DNA of 64,000 nt from Kappaphycus alvarezii (Eukaryota > Rhodophyta > Florideophyceae > Gigartinales > Solieriaceae): NCBI GenBank assembly GCA_002205965.3, contig NADL03000543.1, positions 124,001-188,000 of the forward strand, given 5' to 3'. The notes beneath the pieces were generated by a model. That model made no database searches and was not told where the DNA came from. It worked only from the letters and a program-made list of their open reading frames with translations. This document shows, one piece after another, positions 36,943 through 47,985 of the stretch. Position numbers and translations under genes: made by a program. Each line of letters starts with the position of its first letter. The stretch's first letter is position 1.

Positions 36943-37305
36943 GACTATATGAGTCCAAGCACTTCGTGATCATCATTCATTCTTTGTATTCATCAGAATG
37001 CAACCTACATCCAATTTGCTTTCCAGCAGAGCCAAACGTTGGGGTTAAATTGTGTTTTACTTGAATGGGTTGGTGTACTTAATTCTTCTGCTAAGAGCAA
37101 TCGCATACTGGGACTACTGTAAGTAGGGTAACCATTTACTGTACGGTTCTATGGAATACACTGTATACACAATTTCAAACGTTTGGGTAAATTGGGTGGT
37201 TTGCTCTGTTTTCCTGACAAAGGAAGTTGAGTGCAACCTCGAAAGGGTTGAACATACTACCAGTCCGTGCAACAAGCAGGCACCCACATCGCTGGGTTGC
37301 GTATG
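36943..37305. other. Short spacer between the two LTR elements
   Basis: No supported gene. It ends in GTCCC, the 5-bp target duplication of the gypsy-type element. An ACTGTAC word and CACTGTATACAC occur near 37138-37165. Confidence 0.5.
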
Positions 37306-37310
37306 GTCCC

Positions 37311-38031
37311 TGATAGGGGTAGATCGGCAGGGGAAGAAATCCTCAGAACCAATTACCCTGAGAAGGAGGTGTTGCGAGCGACAGAAGTGCTACCGTGGTA
37401 TTGTTGAACGAACAAAAGGGAGTGTATATAGAAGAGAGTTGAGGAAGCTACAAGCAAGTATAAAAGGGGCAGGGTCTACCACCGACGATCTGCGACTAGC
37501 GTAAGAAAAAGTTTTCTTAGATCTGAAGTTGACTCTCAACTTCCTACTACTCGGGACTTGGCTTGAAGTTGTCTGCCAACTTGCTTCACCTCCACTAAAG
37601 GAAGTAGTTTACCCGGCTTATATAGACTTTTGGCTACCCCAAAAGTCTCAAACAAACATACTAATAACCATAAAATACATCCACGGGAATCGTGTGAACC
37701 AGAGAGACCATGAGAAGGTATTTCCTCAACGTAAATATCTAGGTGCCATACCCATGCCAGCCACCCATCGGCCAGGGGTGGGAATTGATGTGGCCATTAT
37801 ATAGACCTTTCAGAGTCACTCGTAGTATCACCCACACCCTGGAACTGTACTGACATCTACTATGACGGCGTGTCCTAAAATAAAAAAATCAACCGAAAAA
37901 TGTGGCCCACTCACCTAAATTAAAAATATCTTGCAAATTCAAAAACTGTAAAAATATCTTCCCAATTCCGATACTGTATACAATTATGGTCCTCATCTAG
38001 ATTTTCTTCGTGTGCGAATTTGCGCACATCA
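37311..38031 (-). repeat. 3' LTR of the gypsy-type element
   Basis: A 721-bp copy about 98% similar to 44073-44792. It abuts the target duplication GTCCC at 37306-37310 and contains TATATAGA-like TATA motifs near 37620 and 37800 in either orientation. Confidence 0.95.
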
Positions 38032-38067
38032 CGCCCTCCCGCTCAAGACAAACGTCCCGACTCGTCC

Positions 38068-38373
38068 TCAATGCTCTTGTTGTTCTTGTGGGAGTTCTAT
38101 CCATTCATCAGGAAGAGCATAGGGTTCACTGTAAGGATATGGTAGTAGCTCATTTCCAATATGATGAGAGAGTGTGTACCATGCGATGACCGGCTCATCT
38201 CCTTGGTCAAGAGTTTCGTAGATTCGGCGTATGGTTTCATAGTGTTCTCTAATGAGCTCCTCCCGTTTCACTTCTCCAAACCTTCCAAATGTGAGGTAAT
38301 AAACATAATATGCAAACTTTTCTGGCAACGGGTCCAGAAACGGGTATCTGAAGGAGAAATAAACTCGCAACAT
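38068..38373 (-). other. Accessory ORF 2 of the gypsy-type element
   Basis: A 101-codon frame between integrase and the 3' LTR. It reads RVYFSFRYPFLDPLPEKF, YYLTFGRFGEVKREEL and ELLPYPYSEPYALPDEW. These align, with the same spacing, to the neighbouring ORF at 39012-38386, so the two are paralogues. It is acidic and shows no transmembrane segment or known domain. An env-like position does not imply an env function. Confidence 0.7.
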
Positions 38374-38385
38374 AAGTACTGAGTC

Positions 38386-39012
38386 CTAACGAGTGAGGTG
38401 CGCCCCGTGAATGATCTGGAAGCACATGCAAATACTAATGGCAAAAAAGGACATTACTTCTGCTTCTCGAGGGTCCTCTGTCATTTCGAGAAGCCAACGT
38501 CTAATTAGTAGCCGTCCAATAATTAAGGATGCATAGTTTCCCCCTGGGAGACTAGGCGGTGTTTGAGGTGATCTTCTTGGCGATCTTTCTCGCTGCTCCC
38601 GACTCCTTGCCCTCTTTGATGGTCCGCCCCGTTCACTTGATGGTCCAGCTCGTATCATCATCACGGACTCGGGAGTATCTTGGTCATCAGCTGAGATTTT
38701 GTTTCTGAGCGGAGCAACGTAAGGTTCCCATAGAGGATACGGGACCAGTGGATATTCCATATCAGGGGGCAAGCTGTAACCTCTCAGTCGCACATCTTTG
38801 TTGTTCCTGAGAAATACGTAAACCGGACGGATAATGTTCAGATATGTTTGCGACAAGTCTCCGATAGCTACCATTCCATACCTTCCTATAGAGTAATGGT
38901 ATATGACTTCCACAAACTCTGGACCTGCTTCCGTGAACCTTCCGTTTTGGAATGAGAACAGAACTCTGATTAATAGTCGGAAATCTTCTTGAGGTAGCAA
39001 TGGTCCGTTCAA
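38386..39012 (-). other. Accessory ORF 1 of the gypsy-type element
   Basis: A 208-codon frame just upstream of accessory ORF 2. The N-terminal half (RVLFSFQNGRFTEAGPEF, YHYSIGRYGMVAIGDL, PLVPYPLWEPYVAPL) matches accessory ORF 2. The C-terminal half adds a Ser/Arg/Pro-rich basic stretch (GGPSKRARSREQRERSPRRS) that could bind nucleic acid or act as a nuclear signal. Function unknown. Confidence 0.7.
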
Positions 39013-39093
39013 CGTACGAAAACATAGGCATATATTAATGTAGAAATGGATGATTACGTGGAGTTCTTAGTAGTCAGGCGTAATCGAGATGAT

Positions 39094-39752
39094 TCATTCC
39101 CAGGCCCTTTTTCCTCCCATAGGAATCATTCTATAGTTAAAGATGAGTATGCCCCGTGGTTGCGCATAGTCCTGTGTGAGAAGGAATTCTTTAGGCCTCT
39201 GATGGTAAGGGGCCAGACGACGTGCATGGATGGCCCTCCTTGATCTTTTCCCTAAGCTTGAACAGAGCTTATAGTGCGGGTGTCTTTCCTCCGTGACGAT
39301 GCAAGGGTTCGAGTACTTTTTTTGGAAGGCCGGCCACTTCACAGCTTGTTGCATTGCTTTTCCGTGTGCTACAAGGACTTTAGAGCCTACGAAAACGTTT
39401 GGACTGGAGGCTCTGTATCCTTTTTTTTGTCTTTGGTAGCTCGCAGTGTGATCTCCAGCCTTCTGTGGCCAGTAGTTTGACTTCTCTACTCTCTTCACCG
39501 GTAATATTTGTTTCCACGTCTCTCTGCAACATTTTAGAAGCCCTCCCGTACATTAGCTCGAATAGTGAGCGTCCACTTCTTCCTCTTATTCGACGATAGC
39601 CGTATAATACTTTTGGTAAGGCATCTTCCCACTGGATTTCGTTCTACGACATAGTTTTCGATATTGCTCGTTTGATGGTTCCCACCATCCTCTCCGCTTT
39701 CCCGTTTGACATAGGAGCGTATGCGAGAACTGTCTTTAGCTGAATACTTTTT
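39094..39752 (-). other. Integrase C-terminal part of the gypsy-type element
   Basis: Minus-strand frames continue the integrase past the core. They include a strand-rich segment (NVFVGSKVLVAHGK, KKYSNPCIVTEERHPHYKL) that resembles the C-terminal binding domain of gypsy integrases. It is separated from the main frame by breaks. Confidence 0.65.
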
Positions 39753-42118
39753 TATTCCAAGAAACGAAGCAGTGAAGTTGCAGTAAAACAAAGGGCGTTA
39801 TCCGAGATGATCCGTTTTGGAAGACCAAACGGTTCAATTATTTCTTTTTCCATGAATCTCAGGACTGCCTCAGCATTTATCTCCTCAACTGCAACTGCTA
39901 TTGGCCATCCAGTAAGATGTTCCACCCCTATAAGAGGACATTTGTTTCCGGAAGAGGTTTCCTTGAATGGGCCGGCAAGGTCAATTGAGAATGTTTCAAA
40001 AAGGCCGGAAACTGGAAAGCTTAGAGTTGTCTTATACTTTCGTATCGGAGTGGATTTTTGACAGTTGTCGCAGCTTTTCACGGAATCATAGACGCCCTTA
40101 TGGATACTGGACCACCAGAATCTCTCCGAAATGAATGTTTTGGTTGTTTCGAGATCCCAATGCCCTAAATCATCATGGAAAGTCCTTAAGATCTTCATGC
40201 ATTCTTTTAAGGGGGCCACTAGTCGAGGACCGGCTTTAGTGTGTCGGAAGAGTTTCCCTTTCCGCAATGTAAAAGATTTTTGGTTCCTGCGTACCCAATT
40301 TCTATGTTCCAGATCAACTTTTCTCATTTCTAGTCCATCCAAGAACTTAACTAGTCCGTAAAGATTAGCTTCGTACTCGTTATCGATTGGCACTTGCACC
40401 TCGGCAACAACGCCGATGTTCTCGGAAGCTTTTTCATTTGGAATCAGTGGATCCCTCAAGCGGGATAGGTTATCGGCAGGCTGATTATTGCGTCTGGGCC
40501 TATACACAATTTCAAACCGATATTCTGCGAAAATGTCGAGCCATCGGGCCAAGCGGTGATGTACACCCTTCTTCTGGAATGCTGTCTTAAGTGCCTGGTG
40601 ATCAGTTATGAAGAGAAATTTCTCGAGTGATAAAAGGTATACGCGAAACTTTTTCAGCGCGAAGACGACAGCTAGCGCTTCTTTCTCGCAGACTGAGTAT
40701 CTCTTTTCCGCATCATTCAGAGTTCGGCTTGCGAATTGAACAGGGTTTAGTCTTCCGTTTTCATCTTTTTGGGACAAAACGGCACCCAAAGACCGTTCTG
40801 AGGCATCTGTCTCCACAACGAATAGTCTCTTGAAATCTGGGTACATGAGAATTGGGGGGACACATAGCTTATCTTTAAGCTCCTGAAATGCAGTTTCCAT
40901 TTCCTTGTTCCAGTAAATTTTTCCGTTCTTCGTAATGCTGGCATGTAACGGTGCTGCAGTCTTGGCGAAATCTTTGATAAATCTTCTGTAATATGAGGCC
41001 AGTCCTAAGGAGCTTCGGACCTCCGTCTTTGAGGCGGGCCTTGGTGCCAACTTGATTTTTTTCGTTTTCTCTGGATCCACTCTAATTCCCTCTTGATCGA
41101 CGATATGGCCGAGTAATTGGATAGAAGTTTTCGAAAAGAAGCATTTGCTCAACTTTATTTTCAGGCTGTACGCAGAAATCCTCTCCACTACTGTCTTGAC
41201 ATGCGATATGTGCTGATCCAACGTTTTTGAGAATATTACCACATCATCGATATAGACTCTTGCGAATGGAAGTCCTTTCGAAACCTCGTTCATCATTCTT
41301 TGGACTGTAGCTGGTGCATTTATGAGACCAAAAGGCATCACTTTGAACCTGGACGTACCGGCTTTGCTGGTAAAGGTTGTTTTTTCCTTACATTTTTCAT
41401 CCAATGGGATCTGCCAATAGCCAGTGTAAAGGTCAATTGAGGTAAAATATCTCCCATCCTTCAGGTCCTCGAGGATCTCCTCCATGTTCGGCATCGGAAA
41501 TTGATCAGGTATCATTTTCTGGTTCAGTTGTCGGTAATCGACGCAAAAACGCAGCTTTCCATCCTTCTTTGGTGCGACCACAACTGGAAACGACCATGGG
41601 GATAAAAATGGTCGAATAATATCATTTTTCAGCATACATGTAACATTTTCTGAGATAAATTGGTCATATTTTGGCGGTTGACGTCTAGGCTTGTGGTAAA
41701 TCGGTTGAGTGTCGGTAAGTTCGAACGAGTGAGTAACCGGTACACTTGTTTGTCTTAAATCTGAAACACTCCATGCAATTACTTCGGAAGATGTTAACAT
41801 GTCGGATATTTTCAGTGAGGCGGGGGCGGGAAGGTGCTGCACTTTTCCTTGGATTTCTGCCATTTGGCGCCCTTTTTCTTCTTGATCCTCAACCGCAATA
41901 TTTTGAAGGACCTCTTCCGTCGTGCTCACATCTTCATATATGGAATTCGACGTATTCTTATTTGCTTTGCAAAGGTAATCTTCTTTCATGCTCCGGATTC
42001 TGTCCTTTGATTCGATATCATCGCAAAAAGAAACACATTCGGGTTTCGAACTTATCCTCGAATTCCAGTCGTCATCTGTTTCAAACTCGGAATCATAATC
42101 GTCCCATGCCATGTTCAT
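39752..42118 (-). other. Reverse transcriptase, RNase H and integrase core of the gypsy-type element
   Basis: One 788-codon frame. Reverse transcriptase motifs are LRFCVDYRQLNQKMIPDQFP, FTSIDLYTGYWQIPLDE, MPFGLINAPATVQRMMN and VYIDDVVIFS (YIDD box). RNase H motifs include FVVETDASERSLGAVLSQ, YSVCEKEALAVVFALKKF and ITDHQALKTAF. The integrase has an HHCC-type zinc region (HDDLGHWD, then CDNCQK), the DLAGPF catalytic region and IISDNALCF. The order (reverse transcriptase before integrase) is that of Ty3/gypsy. Confidence 0.95.
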
Positions 42119-42690
42119 TACCCCCGAGGGTACCCTTTTCCACTTCCGAAAGTGTTAGTTGGTTCCGAATCTTCGCTTTCATAGCTAGAAGTGAAATCTT
42201 CACTGTCCGTTTCTTTTAAATCTTCAGGATGCGTGCTTTTGTCGAAATCCAGGGGCATCTTCACGGTTCTGCCGTCAATATTAACTGAAACCATTTGGTT
42301 GCCCAAGTCAATGCATGTTCCTAGTCTTTCCATTGTGGGGCAGCCAATGATTGCATCGAAAGGGAGATCCGGCATGACAAGAAAGTCTACATCAACTTTA
42401 GAGTCCCCAAAGAACACGGAAACCTTGTCAACAGTGCCCATGCATTTTGAGACGGTTCCATCCGCTACAGTTTTTTTCGAGTCGTTAGAGTAATGTCGAG
42501 ACCTAGATCTGTCACCACAATTTTTGAAATGAGGTTTGGACCAGCACCCGAATCGAAGAGAGCTTGGGTTTTCATACCCAATACTTGACTGGTACCCGCT
42601 TAAGACGTCTTGGTGCTGTCGAGGCCGATTGAAGAAACAGTTTCGTACCCTTAGCGGACTTATTAGACCTGATAATTTCTTTTCTCTCAT
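42118..42690 (-). other. Protease-like part of the gypsy-type element
   Basis: Contains FFGDSKVDVDFLVMPDLPFD, AIIGCPTMERLGTCIDLGN and VSVNIDGRTVKMPLDFD, the typical second half of a gypsy aspartic protease (a GxxxLxxL-like helix after the IIG strand). It directly precedes the polymerase frame. Confidence 0.7.
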
Positions 42691-42705
42691 CCTCTGCGTC
42701 GCCCC

Positions 42706-43984
42706 TCAGAAGTTGACCAACGTTATCCCAGTTGGAGCCGATGCAAGGTCAGCCACCAAATTGTACCTCTTCACATACTCTAGTACGTCCTTAGAGATAC
42801 TCTTAACTTTCTTACTCTTTTTCGTCTTCTTGGCCGGAGTGACTCCTTCTCCTGGAACAACTTGATCAGATCTCTTGGTTCGAGGAGGTACAGGTGCTGG
42901 GATATGCTCCAGCATTCCATACTCTAGCCTAGGTTTCTTCGATGAAATGTTCCCTTCCCTATCCCTTTTTGTCACATTGACTTGACTAATCTCTTCAGCG
43001 ATGGATACGTTACCGGCATCCGTCAACCTTTGATCCCTTCTATTTTGTAAGATTTTCACCTCTGGTCCTGGCTCTCACTCCTTGCTTCCGATAAATTTGC
43101 TCTTCGGTTGTCTTTAGACCAGCAGTTACTTTCATGATGCCCATATCGACCGCACTTTCCACATCGAGTGTTTCTATGTGGATTTCAGGACACCTGTTTG
43201 CAAAGTGTCCAGGCTTGTGACAGCAAGAACAGACTTCTGCGGCCTTAGGGGCCCCAGACTGGTTCTTCTGAATGGTAAGAGTAAGGCTTTCCAACTGCGA
43301 GGTTATCATGTCAAGTCGATTATCGAATCGGGTTTCCAACCTTTCTTCCAAGTTTTTGACATCGCTCCTGACAGATTCTAATGCCGCTGCACTAGTAGCC
43401 GGTCTTTGATAATTCTTTTCAGGATGTACGATAGACATAGATGTGCGGGTTTCCCTCGGTACCTCACTCAGTGACTGAAACGTCTCCGAATTTTTGACAA
43501 ATTCTACTATGGTACCCTTCAGTTAATCGAAAGTGTGAGGGCCCTTGATGAGGAGGAAATCGGAGAGCCGCTTATCCCCCATAGCCGCCTTACGCAGCAT
43601 TCCGTACTTGGCTTGGGCGTTGAACCCAGCCTTTTCATAAAGATCACACAAGTACACCATTGAGCTTACCAAATCGTCGAAGTTGAGCCGGGCCTCTATG
43701 GCGGTTCGAATCATCTCATCTGGTTCCACCTCCCTAGCATACTCTTTCACAAGCCACTCACATACCTCACCGAAGTTACGCCCATTCCCGTTAAGAGACC
43801 ACCCGTCGATAAACTTGGACTTATATTTGTGCTTTGCGTCACCATGAAGATAGGCGAAGATACTTGCGGCCTTCACTTCATCGCCCTTCTCACGCATCAC
43901 AACGTTGACATATGTGTAAAGAAACTCCTCAACGTCTTCAGTCTTGCCCCCTGTGAACGTTATACGAGCAGCGTTGAGATCCAT
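42706..43984 (-). other. Gag and zinc-knuckle region of the gypsy-type element
   Basis: The frame at 43984-43523 begins MDLNAARITFTGGKTEDVEE and continues with KAASIFAYLHGDAKHKYKSK, a gypsy Gag capsid pattern. The next frame (43438-43040) has a coiled segment (VKNLEERLETRFDNRLDM) and the zinc knuckle CSCCHKPGHFANRC. A Lys-rich frame at 43059-42706 follows. Confidence 0.82.
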
Positions 43985-44072
43985 GATTACAGAAAAGAAA
44001 TCCCCCGAAGTGTTCCTTACTAGTGCTCAACTCGAATACCTCGGGTGCAACCCCATCCACAAGAGTACCAAA

Positions 44073-44792
44073 TGATATGGGTACATTGGCAGGGGAAGAG
44101 ATCCTCAGAACCGATTACCCTTAGAAGGAGGTGTTGCGAGCGACAAAAGTGCTACCGTGGTATTGTTGAACGAACAAAAGGGAGTGTATATAGAAGAGAG
44201 TTGAGGAAGCTACAAGCAAGTATAAAAGGGGCAGGGTCTACCACCGACGATCTGCGACTAGCGTAAGAAAAAGTTTTCTTAGATCTGAAGTTGACTCTCA
44301 ACTTCCTACTACTCGGGACTTGGCTTGAAGTTGTCTGCCAACTTGCTTCACCTCCACTAAAGGAAGTAGTTTACTCGGCTTATATAGACTTTTGGCTACC
44401 CCAAAAGTCTCAAACAAACATACTAATAACCATAAAATACATCCACGGGAATCGTGTGAACCAGAGAGACCATGAGAAGGTATTTCCTCAACGTAAATAT
44501 CTAGGTGCCATACCCATGCCAGCCACCCATCGGCCAGGGTGGGAATTGATGTGGCCATTATATAGACCTTTCAGAGTCACTCGTAGTATCACCCACACCC
44601 TGGAACTGTACTGACATCTACTATGACGGCGTGTCCTAAAATACAAAAATCAACCCAAAAATGTGCCCCACTCACCTAAATTAAAAATATCTTGCAAATT
44701 CAAAAACTGTAAAAATATCTTCCCAATTCCGATACTGTATACAATTATGGTCCTCATCTAGATTTTCTTCGTGTGCGAATTTGCGCACATCA
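44073..44792 (-). repeat. 5' LTR of the gypsy-type element
   Basis: A 720-bp LTR next to the target duplication GTCCC (44793-44797). Its inner edge is followed, on the minus strand, by TTTGGTACTCTTGTGGATGG, the place of the primer-binding site. Confidence 0.95.
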
Positions 44793-44799
44793 GTCCCAT

Positions 44800-44935
44800 C
44801 AAAGGCAGGTCAATGTCCGTCTCCGCGGCCATAGTATCCCCACTCTCGCGCCTTGACGTCTACCCATAGACGCCTTCGGGTTTTTTTTGAAATTGGGCGG
44901 CTTCCAAATGGGAGAATGGAGCTTCCCATTACTAG
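44800..44935 (-). repeat. Weak copy of the 25.7-26.1 kb repeat
   Basis: GGAAGCCGCCC followed by similarly spaced CCGAAG and AGGCGCG words, then a run encoding ARESGDTMAAETDIDLPL in one frame. This resembles RAGEAITSMETTAGLPL in the 26-kb copy. The match is diverged and interrupted, so confidence is limited. Confidence 0.4.
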
Positions 44936-45300
44936 GTGAAGGGCGCTGGGTGTTCGGTACCAAAGGACTATGTACTTGTTTGTTTGGGACGGACAACCTT
45001 GACGAATACCATTGAAAAGCAACGTCATCCTTTATGCGCGCCATTCCCGGTTCGTCCAACGTGCTACGGGGGCGACAGGCGGCGGTACTATGGACACGGG
45101 TATCGACGAGATCGGGGCGGCGAGAGCGCAGCGGTCGTGGCGTATTGATCTGCACGACAAATCCGCTAGACCGGCGGAAGTGGCCGCGCCCGCACCCGAC
45201 GACATGTCGCACGGGGCGGGCGCCGAAAGCAGCGAAAATTTGAAGCTGTGAAGTTGTTGGGTTGAGTGTTTGGGTTAGTTTACTGCTAGTGTAACATAGG

Positions 45301-45677
45301 GTGAAATTCGGCGAACACAGAAGATTCGAGTCCTTTATCGCGTCTTCCGCCAGAAGTAGGCTGGTGCCCATTCCTATCTCTACCCTCGGAGGATGGCACC
45401 TGGACGCCCACGCGTTGTTAACTGACGTCGCACGCAACGGCACTACGAGGGCAAGGGAGACCTACGCAAAGGTCAAACAAGTCTTAACACAGTGTCATGC
45501 CGCAGTGGCAGCGATGTCCAATGCGGCTTGCCTGTTGGGCGGCCTCCAGCCAGTTTTCTAACGTTTTGACGGCTTCCCGCCAATCCTTTACATTGTAAGC
45601 CTTTACCCACATCACGGCATCCCTTAGGGAACAGGTGACCATAATTTTATGGATTAAAAACACCCTAATTTCCCCTC
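45301..45677 (+). mobile_element. LINE-A fragment, ORF C-terminus plus tail
   Basis: The frame from 45301 reads LVPIPISTLGGWHLDAHALL and ends AMSNAACLLGGLQPVF with a stop at 45559-45561. I recognise this as the C-terminus of a LINE ORF whose earlier part is seen at 54737-55404. The 3' tail ends AAAAACACCCTAATTTCCCC near 45677. Sequence at 45010-45250 may belong to the same copy but its frames are scrambled. Confidence 0.82.
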
Positions 45678-45869
45678 CTTTGCAGTTGAACATTTTGTCC
45701 GTCTCTCCTCCTTCGCGTGAAATAGTGACACACAGAAAAGTGTTGGAATAAGAGACTTCTCCAATTGTCCAATACATTTGACCACCTTGCAGACGAATTC
45801 ACCGAATCCGTTGTTCCTGCCAGGAATGTATCGACTTCACCGAGACGCACGGAAAGGTGCGGAGGGGGG

Positions 45870-46059
45870 GTTGATGCAAAGGCACATAGCAGCAGCCGTC
45901 ATGTCCAATGCGGCCTGCTTGATGGCTTGCCTCAAGGCGGCCTTTTAGGGAGCGTAGTTCCTTCCCAATTACACCTTTTAGAGTCGATTGCGGTTGTCTG
46001 GAAAACTTTAAGACGAATTGAATATATCTTCCACCTGTGAAGACACCCAAACGTTCCCC
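45870..46059 (+). mobile_element. LINE-A tail with last codons
   Basis: Begins within the ORF end (AAVMSNAACLMACLKAAF, stop near 45950). It then continues through GGGAGCGTAGTTCCTTCCC and a diverged ATATCTTCC element to the terminus AGACACCCAAACGTTCCCC. A second, separate LINE-A insertion directly downstream of 45301-45677. Confidence 0.85.
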
Positions 46060-46403
46060 GAAGTTGCAAATACATGTGCGTCAATTCATTCGTTCGTGAT
46101 AAGCAAATCAAAGCCCAAATTTACGTTGACGGTAATGCTGTGATCTCCATGGCATTTCGACTCATTTTTCGTTCTTTATATCCGCTGTTTCAATCAGAGA
46201 ACGATCACGAGCTGTGTCGAATAGCTCCATGAGATACAGAGTATTAAGTTTGTCTTTCCGTTGACCAAACGAATGAATTAATATTGGGACTGGAGATCAG
46301 CGAAACAGTTTAAATGGTCCCATGGATCGTATTGATGAAATGTTATGTACTCCAATGTGGAAAGAGCCTCCAATATCTTGATACATTTGGACAGCACGCA
46401 CAG

Positions 46404-46495
46404 GGGGAAGGTTTGGGTGTTTTACTCTTGGAGGATGTATCCGATCTATCCCAAGGTTTTCCAGACAGCCACAATCGACTCAAAAAGGTATGCTG
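46404..46495 (-). mobile_element. LINE-A tail, minus orientation
   Basis: Starts (3' end) at the G-run and reads the complement of the family tail, through TCCAGACAGCCACAATCGAC to about 46495. With the plus-orientation tail at 46629-46762 it forms an inverted pair. Confidence 0.85.
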
Positions 46496-46628
46496 ACATC
46501 GATGCTTCTATAGAGGATTCAATTGGGTCAAATTCCACGTATATTTCTTCATATGTAAATGCCCAATAATTCCAGCTGAGAAATAAATCCACATATATCT
46601 TTACAATGGAATTACTGCTTCAGTTTAG

Positions 46629-46762
46629 GTAGCATTTAGGGAGCGTAGTTCCTTCCCCATTACTGTGTCGGTATACCCTTTTTGAGTCGATTGTGGTCGT
46701 CTGGAAAACCAGGGGATAGATCGGATATATCTTCCAAGAGTAAAACACTTAAACCTTTCCCC
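46629..46762 (+). mobile_element. LINE-A tail, plus orientation
   Basis: A 134-bp tail from AGCATTTAGGGAGCGTAG to the terminus TAAACCTTTCCCC. It is about 90% similar to the complement of 46404-46495 over their overlap, so the region could fold back in RNA. Confidence 0.88.
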
Positions 46763-47480
46763 GTTTACATTAATGACCTCTCACCCTCGCTTCTGTGCTT
46801 TTTTCGCTAACCAAAGCTGACCAACGAGCACTAAAACTCTTCATCGACTACCCTTTATTCGCACCCACCGCACAGAAACTAAACGTGACCATTGCCAGAC
46901 TTCAATCCGCGCATTGTCAAAAGCAGGCAGGTAGAAGTCTCTGTGCACTGAACTGGGTCCAACGGCGGCAAAAGGAATACTATGCGATACTATGTCGTGC
47001 TGAAGCTATTGAAGTTCTACCTGTCAGCATTGATAACGACGGAAAATCGGATAAACCGGATCTCAGGCTCATCATGATATTTCCAGCTTTACCGGTGATC
47101 GTTGAGGGAAGCACATCCTCTCTGAATTTTGGAATCTCATGGCTTGTGTGGCTGCGTTTGTTCTAAAGTACACCGCGTTCATGCTGAATCACTGAAAACT
47201 GCCACATACCCCACCACCTGACTCCCAGACCGGGCTCATGAGTGATCCGCCCTGAACTCTATGAAATTAAAGTTCTCTTTTTCTCTCCAAATATTGAAAT
47301 GGTGAACACGGGAGGTTCATTTACGGATACAGACAACTCGTAGAGATCTACCACCACTACAGAATGCTGGCCAATACCCAGTCAACTTGTATAGTGGTTT
47401 GGATGTACATGAAATATTGAGGCAAGCAATATTGTATTTTGGTCTGAATGCAACAGCAGACCTTTGAACGACTTAAACTT
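46763..47480 (+). pseudogene. Possible LINE reverse transcriptase remnant
   Basis: The first codons read VYINDLSPSLLC, which resembles the (I/V)YINDLP motif just before the catalytic YADD box of Jockey/I/CR1-type LINEs. What follows is out of frame and heavily broken. A 123-codon frame at 46795-47166 is not clearly related. Support is a single short motif, so this is tentative. Confidence 0.3.
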
Positions 47481-47545
47481 AAAAGCAACTTAAAAAGGTA
47501 TGTTGTTGCCCCCGTAAATTTTTAAGTTACCCGACAAATATTTTT

Positions 47546-47762
47546 ATGGTGAGGGATCTTTACGGCGGTGGGAACAAGCACTCAGAGACGCTGAGGAGGA
47601 GTAGGATACAAACTAATCGGAAAGACACACCAGGAAAGAACCTGACGGGCTTGCACACAGTGCAGACAGAAGGTGAAGCGGGTAACGAAATAGTGAAACT
47701 CTTGATAGGAAGAGGTATTTCGGCGCCTAGCGAGTGGGCGGCAAGGCGGCGGAAGAACTGAA
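47546..47762 (-). mobile_element. Diverged LINE-B 3' tail
   Basis: Shares GGCGGCAAGGCGGCGGAA, GCGGGTAACGAAATAG and the overall spacing of the LINE-B tail (compare 59338-59570), with many substitutions. It is older than the copies at 27 and 59 kb. Confidence 0.55.
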
Positions 47763-47985
47763 AGCCTTCGGCTCGAGCACACCACAGATGCCGATGCCTA
47801 TTGGAATAAGCAGGATATCGTGGGAACGGCAAACTTCCCCGTAATTCCAAAATTTTATGAATTACGTGCCACGGGATTATCAGTTGTGTAGATAGCATAC
47901 CATAGCTAGGAGGGTATATCCTACGTACTTCACAATTTCACACAATTTCAGCTTTACTGTACACTATCGGTCGCATGGAGAACAC

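Larger units (their letters stand above)
37311..44792 (-). mobile_element. Ty3/gypsy-type LTR retrotransposon, nearly whole
   Basis: The element is about 7.5 kb in minus orientation. Its two LTRs (37311-38031 and 44073-44792) begin TGATGTGCGC and end TATCA when read on the minus strand, and differ by about a dozen changes in 720 bp, so it is young. GTCCC at 37306-37310 and 44793-44797 is the 5-bp target duplication. In order it carries Gag, CCHC knuckle, protease, reverse transcriptase-RNase H, integrase, and two related accessory ORFs before the 3' LTR. It looks nearly whole, with about five or six frame breaks, some of which may be normal programmed frame changes. Confidence 0.95.

Noticed and set aside
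44799-45443. 214-codon minus-strand frame
   Set aside because: Antisense to LINE-A coding sequence at 45301-45561 and to GC-rich repeat; no motif.
46404-46762. Inverted tails read as a MITE with ~90-bp terminal inverted repeats
   Set aside because: Each arm alone is a LINE-A 3' tail found singly elsewhere with its own target duplication, and no duplication surrounds the pair.
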